Shown one piece after another: positions 46,585 through 55,843 of a stretch of DNA of 64,000 bases. The stretch covers positions 124,001-188,000 of the forward strand of contig NZ_JAGQCJ010000003.1 in assembly GCF_024346135.1 (NCBI RefSeq). Direction: 5' to 3'. How positions within the stretch are numbered: position 1 is the stretch's first letter; the number at the start of each line of letters is the position of its first letter. The translations under genes and the position numbers were made by a program. This DNA comes from Cyanobium sp. CH-040 (GTDB taxonomy: Bacteria; Cyanobacteriota; Cyanobacteriia; PCC-6307; Cyanobiaceae). Under the pieces are notes generated by a model. It was not told the origin of the DNA. It made no database searches and worked only from the letters and a program-made list of their open reading frames with translations.

Positions 46585-47457
46585 TCACGATCGTGAGCGT
46601 CCGAGAGGCTGAGGTTTCAGCCCTGGCACTGCCCTGATGAGCCTCCACTGGAGGAGCCTCCTGATGGCATCCACGACCGAGATCCACCATGCCAGAGGTC
46701 TGATCAAGCGGTAGAAGATCTTTCCTGCCAGCGGTGTGGCGGCGTAGTGATCCGAAGAGAGCCAGGCGCCGTTAAGTGCGAAGCATACCGCCTTGCTCAT
46801 CAAGTAGTGCCGGTCCTGGTAGTGCCCCCCTTCGTTCTCGTTGGAGAGGCTTCTGGATGAAATGGTCAAAAGCGTGCAGCTGAGCAGATTGTCGCGTAGG
46901 AGCTTGTTGTGTCTTGGGCTGAACATGTTGTTGCCTGGAACGTAGAGTCCAGACCGATAGATCGCTGCTGTGGTGTCGACAGGTTGGCATGAAATGAATT
47001 CTGAATGCAGGCGAGCGCTCGGGTTGTTGCGCTGCCTGTACTCCCGGCTGTGCCTCACGGCCTCCTGTTCTGAGATGACTTTGATGCCCAGCTTGCCAAT
47101 ATTGGGATGCTGGTTGATGGTGTCGAGTAATTCCGAGGCCCAGCATGGGTAGATGGAATGCCGAAATCTGATGTGGGCAAAATCCATGTCTTCGTCGGTG
47201 ATGATGAAGAAGTCATGGCGGTTGAGCAGGGTCTGGATGTCAGGCCGATTCAGGCTCATCAGCCAACGGTTTCTGCACTGAAACAGCTGTGCTCCATGTT
47301 GGCGGCAGGCAGCAGCGTAGATAGGCTCTAGCTGTGGAGTGGTTCCTGAGTTGTTGACAACGTGAAGGCTGAAACTGTCTGAAACGCTATGACGAAGTGC
47401 CTGGAGAGTTGTCCCAATCTGGGGATTGCGAAAACTTATCACCAGGATTGGAATCAC
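46585..47457 (-). CDS. GT2-like glycosyltransferase
   Basis: The 290-residue protein starts at GTG overlapping the upstream stop (GTGA), which puts the first beta strand IPILVISFRNPQIGTTLQAL right at the N-terminus, as usual for GT2. An upstream ATG at 47526 would overlap the previous gene by 73 bp. The acidic site is FFIITDEDMDF. The rest is only loosely GT2-like, and the acceptor is unknown. Base composition is AT-richer than in the backbone. Confidence 0.72.
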   Translation of the reverse strand: MIPILVISFRNPQIGTTLQALRHSVSDSFSLHVVNNSGTTPQLEPIYAAACRQHGAQLFQCRNRWLMSLNRPDIQTLLNRHDFFIITDEDMDFAHIRFRHSIYPCWASELLDTINQHPNIGKLGIKVISEQEAVRHSREYRQRNNPSARLHSEFISCQPVDTTAAIYRSGLYVPGNNMFSPRHNKLLRDNLLSCTLLTISSRSLSNENEGGHYQDRHYLMSKAVCFALNGAWLSSDHYAATPLAGKIFYRLIRPLAWWISVVDAIRRLLQWRLIRAVPGLKPQPLGRSRS

Positions 47458-48296
47458 AGCGCCTCTTCCTTGCTGCAGAGTGTCTTCGACTTGGTTGTGA
47501 GAAGTGTTGTGGTCTGCAGCCTCCACAGGAGACTACGGCCGCGGCTCAGCCAGAGGAGTGCAAGCCATCGCGAGATGCCGTTGCCAAAACTGTAGGTGCA
47601 TGCAGCTGAATAGGCTTCTTCCAGGCGTCTCCTGTTCGATGACGAGATGCCTCCAGCCGAAAAGGCGGTGACGGCAATGGGAAAGTGGATGATCGAGTAT
47701 CCAGCTTGGATCAGCAGCTTCAGCTGGACATAATCGGCAATAATCGTGTAGCGAGAATCAAATGGAAATCTGATCAATGCGGATTTCCAGTAGATCAGGG
47801 CTGGTTGAAATGCCGGCATGGATAAAGGGGACCGACCACGAGGTCTTGGCAGTGTTCTGTAGGTTGAACCGGCGTAGAACACGATGGATCCGCTGACAAG
47901 ACTGCGTTCATGGCAAGGTGGCAATCCGTGGTCTTCAGATCCTTGGAGGTGGTTGGCCCCGGCAGATAGCAGTTGTTCGAGACCTCCGGGTAAGAAGTAG
48001 TCTCCAGAGTTGAGAAAGATCACGAGATCTCCGGATGCACACTGAACCCCGTGGTTCATGGCTTCGTACAGGCTGCTGCCAGGGAGGCTCACGATCTGCT
48101 CGTAGGCGCCTGATCCTTCGGCAAGCTGCAAGGTGTGATCGTTGGAGCCACCATCAACGAGGACAGCCTCGATGGAGATCCACCGCGGAAGCAGCGTGCT
48201 GATCTTCAGAGCCTGTATCGACTGGGCTGTGCGTTGAATGCCTGCCTCGGCATTGAGAGTGACCGTGATGATGGAAAGCCTGATCTGCCTTGGCAT
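47454..48296 (-). CDS. GT2-family glycosyltransferase (WcaA/SpsA type)
   Basis: The 280-residue protein has LSIITVTLNAEAGIQRTAQS, the IEAVLVDGGSNDHTLQL donor site, SLYEAMNHGVQCASGDLVIFLNSGD and a C-terminal membrane-proximal hydrophobic stretch. The ATG at 48296 directly precedes the first strand. It ends by overlapping the next gene (GTGA) and begins 70 bp after the GT4 gene. Confidence 0.85.
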   Translation of the reverse strand: MPRQIRLSIITVTLNAEAGIQRTAQSIQALKISTLLPRWISIEAVLVDGGSNDHTLQLAEGSGAYEQIVSLPGSSLYEAMNHGVQCASGDLVIFLNSGDYFLPGGLEQLLSAGANHLQGSEDHGLPPCHERSLVSGSIVFYAGSTYRTLPRPRGRSPLSMPAFQPALIYWKSALIRFPFDSRYTIIADYVQLKLLIQAGYSIIHFPIAVTAFSAGGISSSNRRRLEEAYSAACTYSFGNGISRWLALLWLSRGRSLLWRLQTTTLLTTKSKTLCSKEEAL

Positions 48297-48366
48297 GGAT
48301 GCCGTGTATTCCAGGGTCTTGGTGGAAGGGCTGCCGGGGAGGAGGGCACCTTGCCGATCTGATCGA

Positions 48367-49638
48367 TCACCCATCCACCCTTGCACCAGTTTGTTGGAGC
48401 ACCTCTTGGTAACAACGCAAGTATTGGCTGGCGATGCGTGATGGCTGCCACAGCTCCTCGGCCCGCACCCGCGCCATCGCCCCGAGCTTTAGGCGGCGCT
48501 CATCCTCCGCCAGCACCCAGAGGATGCCTTGGGCGAGGTCTGCGGGGTCGTAAGGGCTGGCGAGGTAGCCGGTGCGCTGGTGCTCCACGGCATCAGGGAG
48601 GCCGGTGGCGTTGAAGGCCACCACGGGCACGCCGCAGCTCTGGGCTTCGGTGGCGGTCTGGGGCAGGTTGTCCATGCGGGAGGGCACCACCATCACATCG
48701 GCGGCGGAGTAGAGCAGCGCCAGGGACTGGTCGTCGTGCAGGGCGCCCACGTAGTGAACCGGCAGGCCGAGCCGTGGCGGATCGGGCGGCTCGGACTGAC
48801 CGAACACCACGGCCTGGAGGCCAGGCAGGGTGGGGGCGAGCTGGCGCAAGGCGGCTTCGAGCAGATCCCAGCCCTTGCGCGGGTCACGGCTGCCGCCGAT
48901 GGCTCCGAAGAGCAGCAGGGGCCCTTCTTCCGGCAGCCCAAACAGCTTGCGCGCCAGGGCCTGGGGCCAGGGCCGGTAGACGTTCGTGGGCAGGGGGTAG
49001 GGAATCAACCGCAGCGGCCAGTGGGCCAACAGCGCTGAGCGCTGCACGCAACCGGCCAACCAGTGGCTGGGGCACACGAGCTGGATGGGTCGGTGCCAGT
49101 GCCGGCGTTTGCGTTGCCAGCACCAGCGGTCGATGTCCAGGCCACCATGGCCGGGCGGGCGGTTGTGGCGGTGGTAGCCCTGCTGGTAGCGCAGATCATC
49201 GGGGCCATTGGGGTAGTGCTCACTGCCACTGAAGGCCCAGCTGTCGTGCAGGGTCCATACCAGGGGCTTACGCAGCCGGCCGATGGCCTCGATGGAGAGC
49301 ATCTCCCCCTGCACCCAGTGCAGGTGCAGCAGGTCTTCGTCGCTGGCGTTGAGTTCGCGGTCGAGGCGGCAGGGGAGCCAGGAAGGGGAATGGAGCACCG
49401 GGTTGGGGGTGCGCTGCAGGGCTTGGATCAGGCCGCCGAGCGCGTTGCGGGCCAGGGGGAGCGCTGCCTGTTTTCCTTTCGGGCCGTGAATGCTCGGCTG
49501 GTCACTCAGCTTGCGGCTGACCCGCATGGAGCTGGTCACGTGAATCACGCTCCCTCCCTGTAGCGAGGCATGGATTCGAAAGGCAGCGCGGGCAGCGCCA
49601 CCCTTTTGATCAGAGAAGGAGACGTGGCAGATGTTCAA
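48367..49638 (-). CDS. GT4-family glycosyltransferase
   Basis: The 423-residue GT-B protein has an N-terminal MNICHVSFSDQKGGAARAAF (acceptor-domain loop) and LLHLHWVQGEM, then PLVWTLHDSWAFSGSEHYPN, and in the C-terminal domain LLLFGAIGGSRDPRKGWDLL and the donor site DVMVVPSRMDNLPQTATEAQ. This form is common in WcaC-like colanic/capsule enzymes. Its ATG overlaps the upstream methyltransferase stop by 4 bases (ATGA). Confidence 0.9.
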   Translation of the reverse strand: MNICHVSFSDQKGGAARAAFRIHASLQGGSVIHVTSSMRVSRKLSDQPSIHGPKGKQAALPLARNALGGLIQALQRTPNPVLHSPSWLPCRLDRELNASDEDLLHLHWVQGEMLSIEAIGRLRKPLVWTLHDSWAFSGSEHYPNGPDDLRYQQGYHRHNRPPGHGGLDIDRWCWQRKRRHWHRPIQLVCPSHWLAGCVQRSALLAHWPLRLIPYPLPTNVYRPWPQALARKLFGLPEEGPLLLFGAIGGSRDPRKGWDLLEAALRQLAPTLPGLQAVVFGQSEPPDPPRLGLPVHYVGALHDDQSLALLYSAADVMVVPSRMDNLPQTATEAQSCGVPVVAFNATGLPDAVEHQRTGYLASPYDPADLAQGILWVLAEDERRLKLGAMARVRAEELWQPSRIASQYLRCYQEVLQQTGARVDG

Positions 49639-50483
49639 CTCACTGCACCGATCCTGAGCAGGGCTCTGATCCCTCGAAGTAGTGGACGAGCCGGTATCGC
49701 AAGGCCGTTGAGGAGCGGATGCAGGGCTTTTGCCACGGTCTCTCGGAACCGTGCTTTTCGTCGGTTGATGGCTCCGTCAGAGCGTCGTTGATAGATCCAT
49801 GCGTGGCTGCCTTGGCATCGCCCGATCTTTTGCAGGCCCAGTGGTTCGGCGCACCAGCTGAAGAAATAGCGTAGGTGAAACGCGCAGGGGAGATGGCAGA
49901 GAATCACAGGTTGAAAGCAGTTGGCAATGAAGAGATGCCCACCTGGTTTCACCGCTGCAATCATCTCTTCCAGTAGACCCAAGGGATCGTGCACATGCTC
50001 GAGTACGTCGGTGCAGACCAAGGCGTCGAATCTGTGAGGCGTGAGCGCGACGACGTAGGTAATGTTTGCATACGCTTTGCAGGCTTCCAACCCATGCGCT
50101 GGAGGGAACGGATCGTAGATGGAGATGTGCGAGCAAGGAAGGCGATCCGCCATCAGCCTGGCCAGTGTGCCAAAGCCACCACCGAAATCAAGGATCTGCT
50201 TTGCGTCAAGCGATGCCACCCCGTTGGTGATCGCCTGGCGATGGCCCATCGATACGGGATCCTGCTCGATGTAAATCCCATTTAGAAGCCATACAGGATC
50301 GGCGTAGAATGATTCGTATCGGTGCGCCTCAAAATTTTTTTGACTACAGCCTGCCTCTCGCCATGCGATGTCCATTAGGCCCCAAATCTGCTTGAGGCTG
50401 GGTTGTGTTCCGATTTGCCGGAGATGCTTTTCAATGTCAGTCCTCTCGAGGCGGGACAATGTGTATTTGCTCAAATCAATCAT
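49635..50483 (-). CDS. Class I SAM-dependent methyltransferase
   Basis: The 282-residue protein has the SAM-binding motif ILDFGGGFGTLARLMADRLP, acidic strand HISIYDPFPP and LVCTDVLEHVHDPLGLLEEM with a KPGGHLFI segment, the Methyltransf_11/23 type. In a polysaccharide locus it most likely methylates a sugar, which is inference. It overlaps the next GT4 gene (ATGA) and lies 13 bp after the GT gene upstream. Confidence 0.85.
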   Translation of the reverse strand: MIDLSKYTLSRLERTDIEKHLRQIGTQPSLKQIWGLMDIAWREAGCSQKNFEAHRYESFYADPVWLLNGIYIEQDPVSMGHRQAITNGVASLDAKQILDFGGGFGTLARLMADRLPCSHISIYDPFPPAHGLEACKAYANITYVVALTPHRFDALVCTDVLEHVHDPLGLLEEMIAAVKPGGHLFIANCFQPVILCHLPCAFHLRYFFSWCAEPLGLQKIGRCQGSHAWIYQRRSDGAINRRKARFRETVAKALHPLLNGLAIPARPLLRGIRALLRIGAVS

Positions 50484-50496
50484 ATGCCCGTCCTGT

Positions 50497-51429
50497 CTAT
50501 GGCCATCTGGGGATTTTCAAAAGCTTTAGTCTGCGCGCAACGCGAGATCGGAAAGGTCTGGCAAAGTGGTGGTGATAGGTATGGGCATCGGCAACGAGAT
50601 TCCGCACCGTGAATTTGGGGTGCTGTAATGGTAGTAATCCAGATGGATGCTCTGCTCGACGGCTGAGGGGGCTACCTGTTGAGTCCTCCGATATAGTGTG
50701 GCAGGCATCCTCACCAAAGCCGACGTTTTTCACGAGATTTAAGTTAGGCAGTGCTGTTAGCCCTCCATTTGCAAAGCAGGTGAAGGTCCATCGGTATGCC
50801 CATGAATCCGGCTTGCCTTCCCGGAGCAGCCGGTCCCAGATGCGTGCCCAGTAGCGGGCTTCCCGTGGGTTCTCAAAGATGGATCCGAGTAGGCCGGATG
50901 CCTTCAGAGCTGGCCATTGGCGCAGATCGGCGTCGTAGTGGACCCAGCAGCGGCGCCAGGTGGCCCAGCCCCAGCAGTGGTTGTAGCGGCTGAAGTAGTA
51001 GCTGCCATCGCCACGCCAGTGGCCTTTCTGAAAGTTGTTCCCGCTGACGCACCACACCCGGGTGTCGTGGCGGTAGCGCTCCAGCAGTTCTGTGCAGTAG
51101 GGGAAAAAGTCGGGATGGGGTACGCAGTCGTCCTCCAGAATGATGCCCTCCTCAACCTGCTCGAAGAACCAGCTGATGGCGCGGCTCACGCCCTGGCGGC
51201 AACCCCGGTTGGTGTCGGAATAGAGGCGCTCGATCTGGCAGGGCCAGTCGATCTCGTTTTCGATTACGGCTCTGGTGGCTGATACCTTCTCCACTTCGCC
51301 AGGTCGAACGGGGTTGGGGCCGTCGCAGGCGACGTACAGACGGGTCGGGGCGACTGGGCGGATGGCGTCGATCACCTGGCGCAGGGTGTGGGGGCGCCGC
51401 CAGGCGATCAGGAGAAGGGGGGTGTTCAT
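50497..51429 (-). CDS. GT-A fold glycosyltransferase (GNT-I-like/sugar transferase)
   Basis: The 310-residue protein starts [20 protein letters not shown], has [16 protein letters not shown], the acidic donor site [20 protein letters not shown] and [27 protein letters not shown], features of hemolytic-protein-HlpA-like/GNT-I bacterial glycosyltransferases. The start at 51429 overlaps the upstream GT8 stop by 4 bases (ATGA). The 3' third is AT-richer than the 5' part. Confidence 0.8.
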   Translation of the reverse strand: [310 protein letters not shown]

Positions 51430-52295
51430 CCGCAGCTCTTGCGTTGACCGATCAAGCGGGATCGAGCTGCCGATCTCAGCCATGGCCACCACAGCGCCCT
51501 GCGGTTAAACGGGCGGTGAAACACTGCCTCATAACCACAGTCCCAGTGGGCTGTGAACCAGGATGCCCTCGGAGCGTTCCAAGGCTTGCTGCTTCCGCTG
51601 TAGTGAACCAGGGCAGCATGCCTTTTCACCTGTGCAATGGGTAAAGCACGATGCGTTGCCTCGCAGACGTTGAACCAGACCGGCAGGCGTTGCCAATGGT
51701 TGCATAAGGCGATGTTGAGAACGTCTTGATCCCACCATTGAATTCGCTCTCGTTGTGTGGCCATCACTTCTAGAAAGCGCTCTGCCATCCGTTGATGACG
51801 CCATCTTTGAACAGGAATGGCCAGCACACCTGCCTGGAAGTAGCTGCCACCTCGTTCGCCCCAGAGCCGTATCTCATTTGCTGGGCTGCAGTGATCTGCT
51901 GCTGCCACCAGCTCTGTTAGAGGCTCATTGAATAGAGTTGCGACGCTACGCAGTGCAAGCATGTCGGCATCGAGATATACCGCCAATCCTATATCTGACG
52001 GCAGAATCTCGGCAATGAAAAGCCTGTAGAACGTGGCTGGCGACACATGATCCCCCTCTCTGATGGGAAGATCTTCGGGAATCAGAGGGCTGGCGTCGAG
52101 AAAACTGGCCTTGCGGCCGTAGCCGGCAAAAAACGTCTGAAGCCCGTTGATGGATTGCCCGCTGAGTGATTTGTCGTGCAGGATATACAGCTGCGTTGCG
52201 CTTGGTATGCTCTTGGTGGCTTCCAGTGAATGGAAGAACACCTGAAAGGGCATCAGGTAGGCGTCATCAATCGAAAAGACGCAGGCGGTTTTCAT
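51426..52295 (-). CDS. GT8-family glycosyltransferase (LgtC-like)
   Basis: The 289-residue protein has the GT8 N-terminus (ACVFSIDDAYLMPFQVFFHS), the DxD site IGLAVYLDADMLAL, SYFQAGVLAIPVQRWR and the C-terminal HYSGSSKPWNAP, all standard for LgtC/RfaJ-like retaining galactosyl- or glucosyltransferases. The ATG at 52295 is preferred because it starts the first beta strand; 52346 is an alternative. Confidence 0.9.
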   Translation of the reverse strand: MKTACVFSIDDAYLMPFQVFFHSLEATKSIPSATQLYILHDKSLSGQSINGLQTFFAGYGRKASFLDASPLIPEDLPIREGDHVSPATFYRLFIAEILPSDIGLAVYLDADMLALRSVATLFNEPLTELVAAADHCSPANEIRLWGERGGSYFQAGVLAIPVQRWRHQRMAERFLEVMATQRERIQWWDQDVLNIALCNHWQRLPVWFNVCEATHRALPIAQVKRHAALVHYSGSSKPWNAPRASWFTAHWDCGYEAVFHRPFNRRALWWPWLRSAARSRLIGQRKSCG

Positions 52296-52367
52296 GAGCG
52301 TAGAGCGCCAGGGCTGGAGCGACTGGTATGAGGCCTGTATCTCCATGCATCCATGAGTAAGCCCGCT

Positions 52368-53633
52368 CTATCCTCTGGGGAGCAGGATCTGGCCTGTCCT
52401 GTTGATCAGTTGCTGTAGCCGCGATGCAGTTCGCCTTGGCTGAAACTGGCGCATGGCTGATCGAATGACAGCACAGCGAGTCTGAAAGCGTGGATCCCGA
52501 AACGGCAACTCCTCCCTAAGATCAGCACAGAAGAGGGGATAACTCACCGAGGAGGCCTCTATGCATTGATTGATCAGTTCAAGCCATTTGCCGAATGCGT
52601 CTTCAACTGAGTAGCTTTCCGCGATCAAGAACCTGGCGTTTTTCGAGCAGTGCTCCCAGAGAGCTTGGTCTTCCGCCAGGCGCACCAACGCGGCAGCGGC
52701 CTCTTGCGGATCATTGGAGACGAGCAGGCCTGTGTGCTCATGCTCAATCAGCTCCGGGATGCCGCTCGGGATTGCGCGAACCACGGGAACGACCCCCGAG
52801 GCCATGGCTTCGAGCAACGCCACAGGCAGCCCCTCGAAGTCGGACATGAGCAGGATGGCCTGCGAGCCCTGGAGTACGGCACCAACCTGGCTCGCATCCA
52901 GCCGGCCCAGGAAGCGAATGCGTCTGGTCAGCCCAGTCCGTGCAACCATCCGCTCACAGGCTCTCCGTTCTGGCCCGTCGCCAAGCAGATCAGCGTGAAT
53001 GCAAGAGCTGGCTCGGCAGGCAGCGATCAACGCTTCAACGACCTGGCGGATGCATTTCTGGCGGTTCACCATCCTGCCGCTGTACACCACTCGGAATGGA
53101 TCGGTGGAATAGTGTGAGCGATGACCCGAGATCGAGATGCCATAGGGGATCACGTGTGGCTGCGCGATGGCACACTTCTTTTGCAGATGCATTGCCAGGT
53201 ATTGGGACACACAGACAGTCGTGCCACCGTTTTTCTCTGGATTCAAAGCCTCAGCGATGCACCAGTAGGCCGGGTCATCTGAATGCATCGTGAAGATCCA
53301 TGGAAGCCCTTGGCGGCCTGCGTGAGTTGCAGCGAAATAGTGTGCATTCAGGCACTGTGGAAGAAAAAGATCAGGGTTGAAGTGATTCAGGAATTGGATG
53401 GTTTTTCGCGTGTCGTGGGCTAGCAACCCGCTGCGGATCACCGGGAAGATCTCAATGTCATGCACTCGGAGGCTGCCGAGAATTGAGGCATGGCTGGGGT
53501 CGGCCCCGAAATGGTGGAGATGGAGGCCAACCACATGGCCGGAGACTGCCAGGCGTTTGCAGAAGTCGATCAGCCAGGTGGTGACGCCGCTGATATCGGA
53601 GGGGGCACTGTAATGGGCGATTCCGATCCTCAT
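52368..53633 (-). CDS. GT4-family glycosyltransferase
   Basis: The 421-residue GT-B enzyme begins MRIGIAHYSAPSDISGVTTW, has PFRVVYSGRMVNRQKCIRQV, RIRFLGRLDASQVGAVLQGS and the donor site LLMSDFEGLPVALLEAMASG. The start at 53633 is chosen because its ATGA overlaps the stop of the upstream (frameshifted) methyltransferase; an ATG two codons upstream also exists. Confidence 0.9.
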   Translation of the reverse strand: MRIGIAHYSAPSDISGVTTWLIDFCKRLAVSGHVVGLHLHHFGADPSHASILGSLRVHDIEIFPVIRSGLLAHDTRKTIQFLNHFNPDLFLPQCLNAHYFAATHAGRQGLPWIFTMHSDDPAYWCIAEALNPEKNGGTTVCVSQYLAMHLQKKCAIAQPHVIPYGISISGHRSHYSTDPFRVVYSGRMVNRQKCIRQVVEALIAACRASSCIHADLLGDGPERRACERMVARTGLTRRIRFLGRLDASQVGAVLQGSQAILLMSDFEGLPVALLEAMASGVVPVVRAIPSGIPELIEHEHTGLLVSNDPQEAAAALVRLAEDQALWEHCSKNARFLIAESYSVEDAFGKWLELINQCIEASSVSYPLFCADLREELPFRDPRFQTRCAVIRSAMRQFQPRRTASRLQQLINRTGQILLPRG

Positions 53634-54386
53634 CTCCAAGCTCTAGCCATGGCTGATCTCAGCCGGCCTTTGAATCTGCGGAGCAGGGCGTGAGGGCTGT
53701 GTGTGTGACTGGACACCTTGTAGACAGCTTCAAACAGCCCTCTCTGGCGTTCGCTGATCATGAGAGGGCCCGGCCTGGCTTCTGGTTTGAGCAACGCCAA
53801 TGCAAACCCGCCCCACATGGTGCGCGGTGCAGCGGTGTCGTACGCGTGTTCGTGATACACACCAGGTATCCAGTCCACCTCCAGCTCATGAACGAATGGA
53901 CATTCCTTCCATGCAGCAGTGAGGATTCCCTGCCGGCATCCCGGGTTGAATGCATCATGCATCAACACAAGCAGTGGTTTGCGGCTTCACACTGAGGATT
54001 GCGTTTATGTCACGTCGTACCCCTTCAGTACTGTGATCGCCATCGATGAGCACGAAGCCGACGGGCTTTCCTTTGGCAGTGTGGTCTTCCAGCAATTCAG
54101 GCAACAACTCAGAAGAATTGCCAGTATGAAAATTGACATTGCTGAACTGGCCTGCAAGTGACTTGCTGACAGTCGGGTCGATATCAATCGAATCGACCTC
54201 TGCGCATAGTGCCGACAACACCTGGAGGGAGCCGCCCTTGTACGTTCCAACTTCGATGGCGTTGGCTGGTTTCAGGGTGCCAAGAAGCTGCTGGAGGGCA
54301 AATTGTTCGCAGCTTGTCATCTGCCAGTGGAAGCGGCTATCCCATGCGATGCTGATAATCTTGTTAATGGCTGTATCGTCGGCCAT
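53630..54386 (-). pseudogene. Frameshifted class I SAM methyltransferase (Methyltransf_24/CmcI-like)
   Basis: The first 143 codons read MADDTAINKIISIAWDSRFH, ANAIEVGTYKGGSLQVLSAL, SIDIDPTVSKSL and FVLIDGDHSTEGVRRDINAI, then end at a stop at 53955. The +1 frame continues the same fold without a gap: PLLVLMHDAFNPGCRQGILT, then GVYHEHAYDTAAPRTMWGGF. Removing one A from the three-A run at 53978-53980 joins them into one protein of about 251 residues. The case is either a real inactivating mutation or a sequencing error. Downstream coupling to the GT4 gene (ATGA) argues that it was recently functional. Confidence 0.8.
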
Positions 54387-54603
54387 GCTTCTAGGAGGAT
54401 TGGCCCATCTTAAGGGTCTGAGACAGGTCGCGTGGTCTCCACTGTACGAACACTGCACTAAACTGTCCAATCCGCTTTCGGCCCAAGACTCACTTCCTAA
54501 TGCTGGAAGAGTGGCCGATCTAGGTCGTCTTTCGGTCTGCTTGCCGTTGCCTTGGGGTTCATGCTCCGCTTTGTGCTTGAGCTTGCAACTCGCATGTGCA
54601 CGT

Positions 54604-55653
54604 CTACTTGTCTGTTCTGCCAAGGGCATGGCTGTGAGCTCTTGCTACACGGCTAGCTATCCTTTGCCTTGCAAAAGTATAAAAGCTCAAGCATGTAATG
54701 ATCTTCCATGTCTGGCCAGATATTGTTGGCACTCTGTCAAGCTGTTGATAATAGTGTCTTGTGCGTGAAACGGAGCCCCAGTTCACGGATCGGAATGCAG
54801 ACAGTGGCTTCTGCAGCTCATCTCTGCCGAATCTATGCCGTTCAGAAGCTCTTTCTTTGTCCTTGGTTTTTTGCGCCTTGGCAATACAGCACCTAGTATC
54901 TTGTGATGTTGCAAGCAAGCGACAGGCCAGAAACTCAGCTGCTTTTTGTGCTGAATATCTTTTGGCTCGAGTAGTTTCGTGATGCCACCGAAAAAAGTTT
55001 AGCTCCTCTGCTACAAACCCAATCCTGCCCTGCTCGCACATTCGAATCCAGCAGTCCCAGTCTCCGCAGTAGATCATCGACTCATTTGCCATGCCTGCCT
55101 TGAGATAGGCATGTCGGCTGAAGAGCACGCTACTGGCATTGGGAATGGCATTGATGAGCCACATATAGGTTGTGTTGAACTGGTGGCCTTCTGTGCAGAA
55201 GTCTTTTCCGAAGACCCCAGGCCACCTCCAGTCTGTATAGGCAAGTAGCGAGCCTAGATCTTTGCCCGCGTCGTCAATGTAACGACTCTGCGCAAAGCTC
55301 AATACAGTTTGATTCGATATGATGTTTTCATGCAGTCTCTCGAGTAGGCGAGCGTCGCAGCTGTCGTCAGTCTCGGCGATCCATATATACGGATGCTTTG
55401 CCAATGAAACTCCATTGTTCCACTGCTTGCTGGGCGAACCGGAGTTAACGCTATTAGAATGGATTGATATCTCAGTCTTTGTATTCTGTAAGAGCTCTTT
55501 TGCTAGCTCTAGCGAGCCATCGGTTGATGCGTCGTCTAGAAAGATAATCTGAGAAACTGGGAGCGTCTGGTTGAGTATTGATCTAATTCGCTCGGCAAGA
55601 TACTTTTTGTGATTGTAGCACGGAAGCACTGCGCTTATTTTGGGGCTTTCCAT
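54604..55653 (-). CDS. GT2-family glycosyltransferase
   Basis: The 349-residue protein starts KISAVLPCYNHKKYLAERIR, with QIIFLDDASTDGSLELAKEL, NNGVSLAKHPYIWIAETDD (donor acidic site) and YCGDWDCWIRMCEQG. The last 60 residues are basic and unconserved. The gene is clearly AT-richer than the backbone and uses rarer codons. About 217 bp without a gene separate it from the frameshifted methyltransferase downstream, and 190 bp from the gene upstream. Confidence 0.85.
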   Translation of the reverse strand: MESPKISAVLPCYNHKKYLAERIRSILNQTLPVSQIIFLDDASTDGSLELAKELLQNTKTEISIHSNSVNSGSPSKQWNNGVSLAKHPYIWIAETDDSCDARLLERLHENIISNQTVLSFAQSRYIDDAGKDLGSLLAYTDWRWPGVFGKDFCTEGHQFNTTYMWLINAIPNASSVLFSRHAYLKAGMANESMIYCGDWDCWIRMCEQGRIGFVAEELNFFRWHHETTRAKRYSAQKAAEFLACRLLATSQDTRCCIAKAQKTKDKERASERHRFGRDELQKPLSAFRSVNWGSVSRTRHYYQQLDRVPTISGQTWKIITCLSFYTFARQRIASRVARAHSHALGRTDK

Positions 55654-55843
55654 GGCCTATCCGACTTGCTTTTGGTTGAGATGAGCGGGGTGCAGACCTT
55701 TGGCTCTGCTGGATCCGTAGATCCTCGAAGCCTATCCATGGCCCAACCATGTGGATCTTCCTGACCTCGAAGGACGGCCGTTGGCCGCCATCGGCGTAGA
55801 TAAAAAGAGTGTAAGCCCCTTCATCATTCCTTTCGTGCCTGTT

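Noticed and set aside
54133-54768. 211-codon plus-strand frame between the methyltransferase and GT2 genes
   Set aside because: It is antisense to both genes and Cys/Ser/Leu-rich, with no family resemblance.
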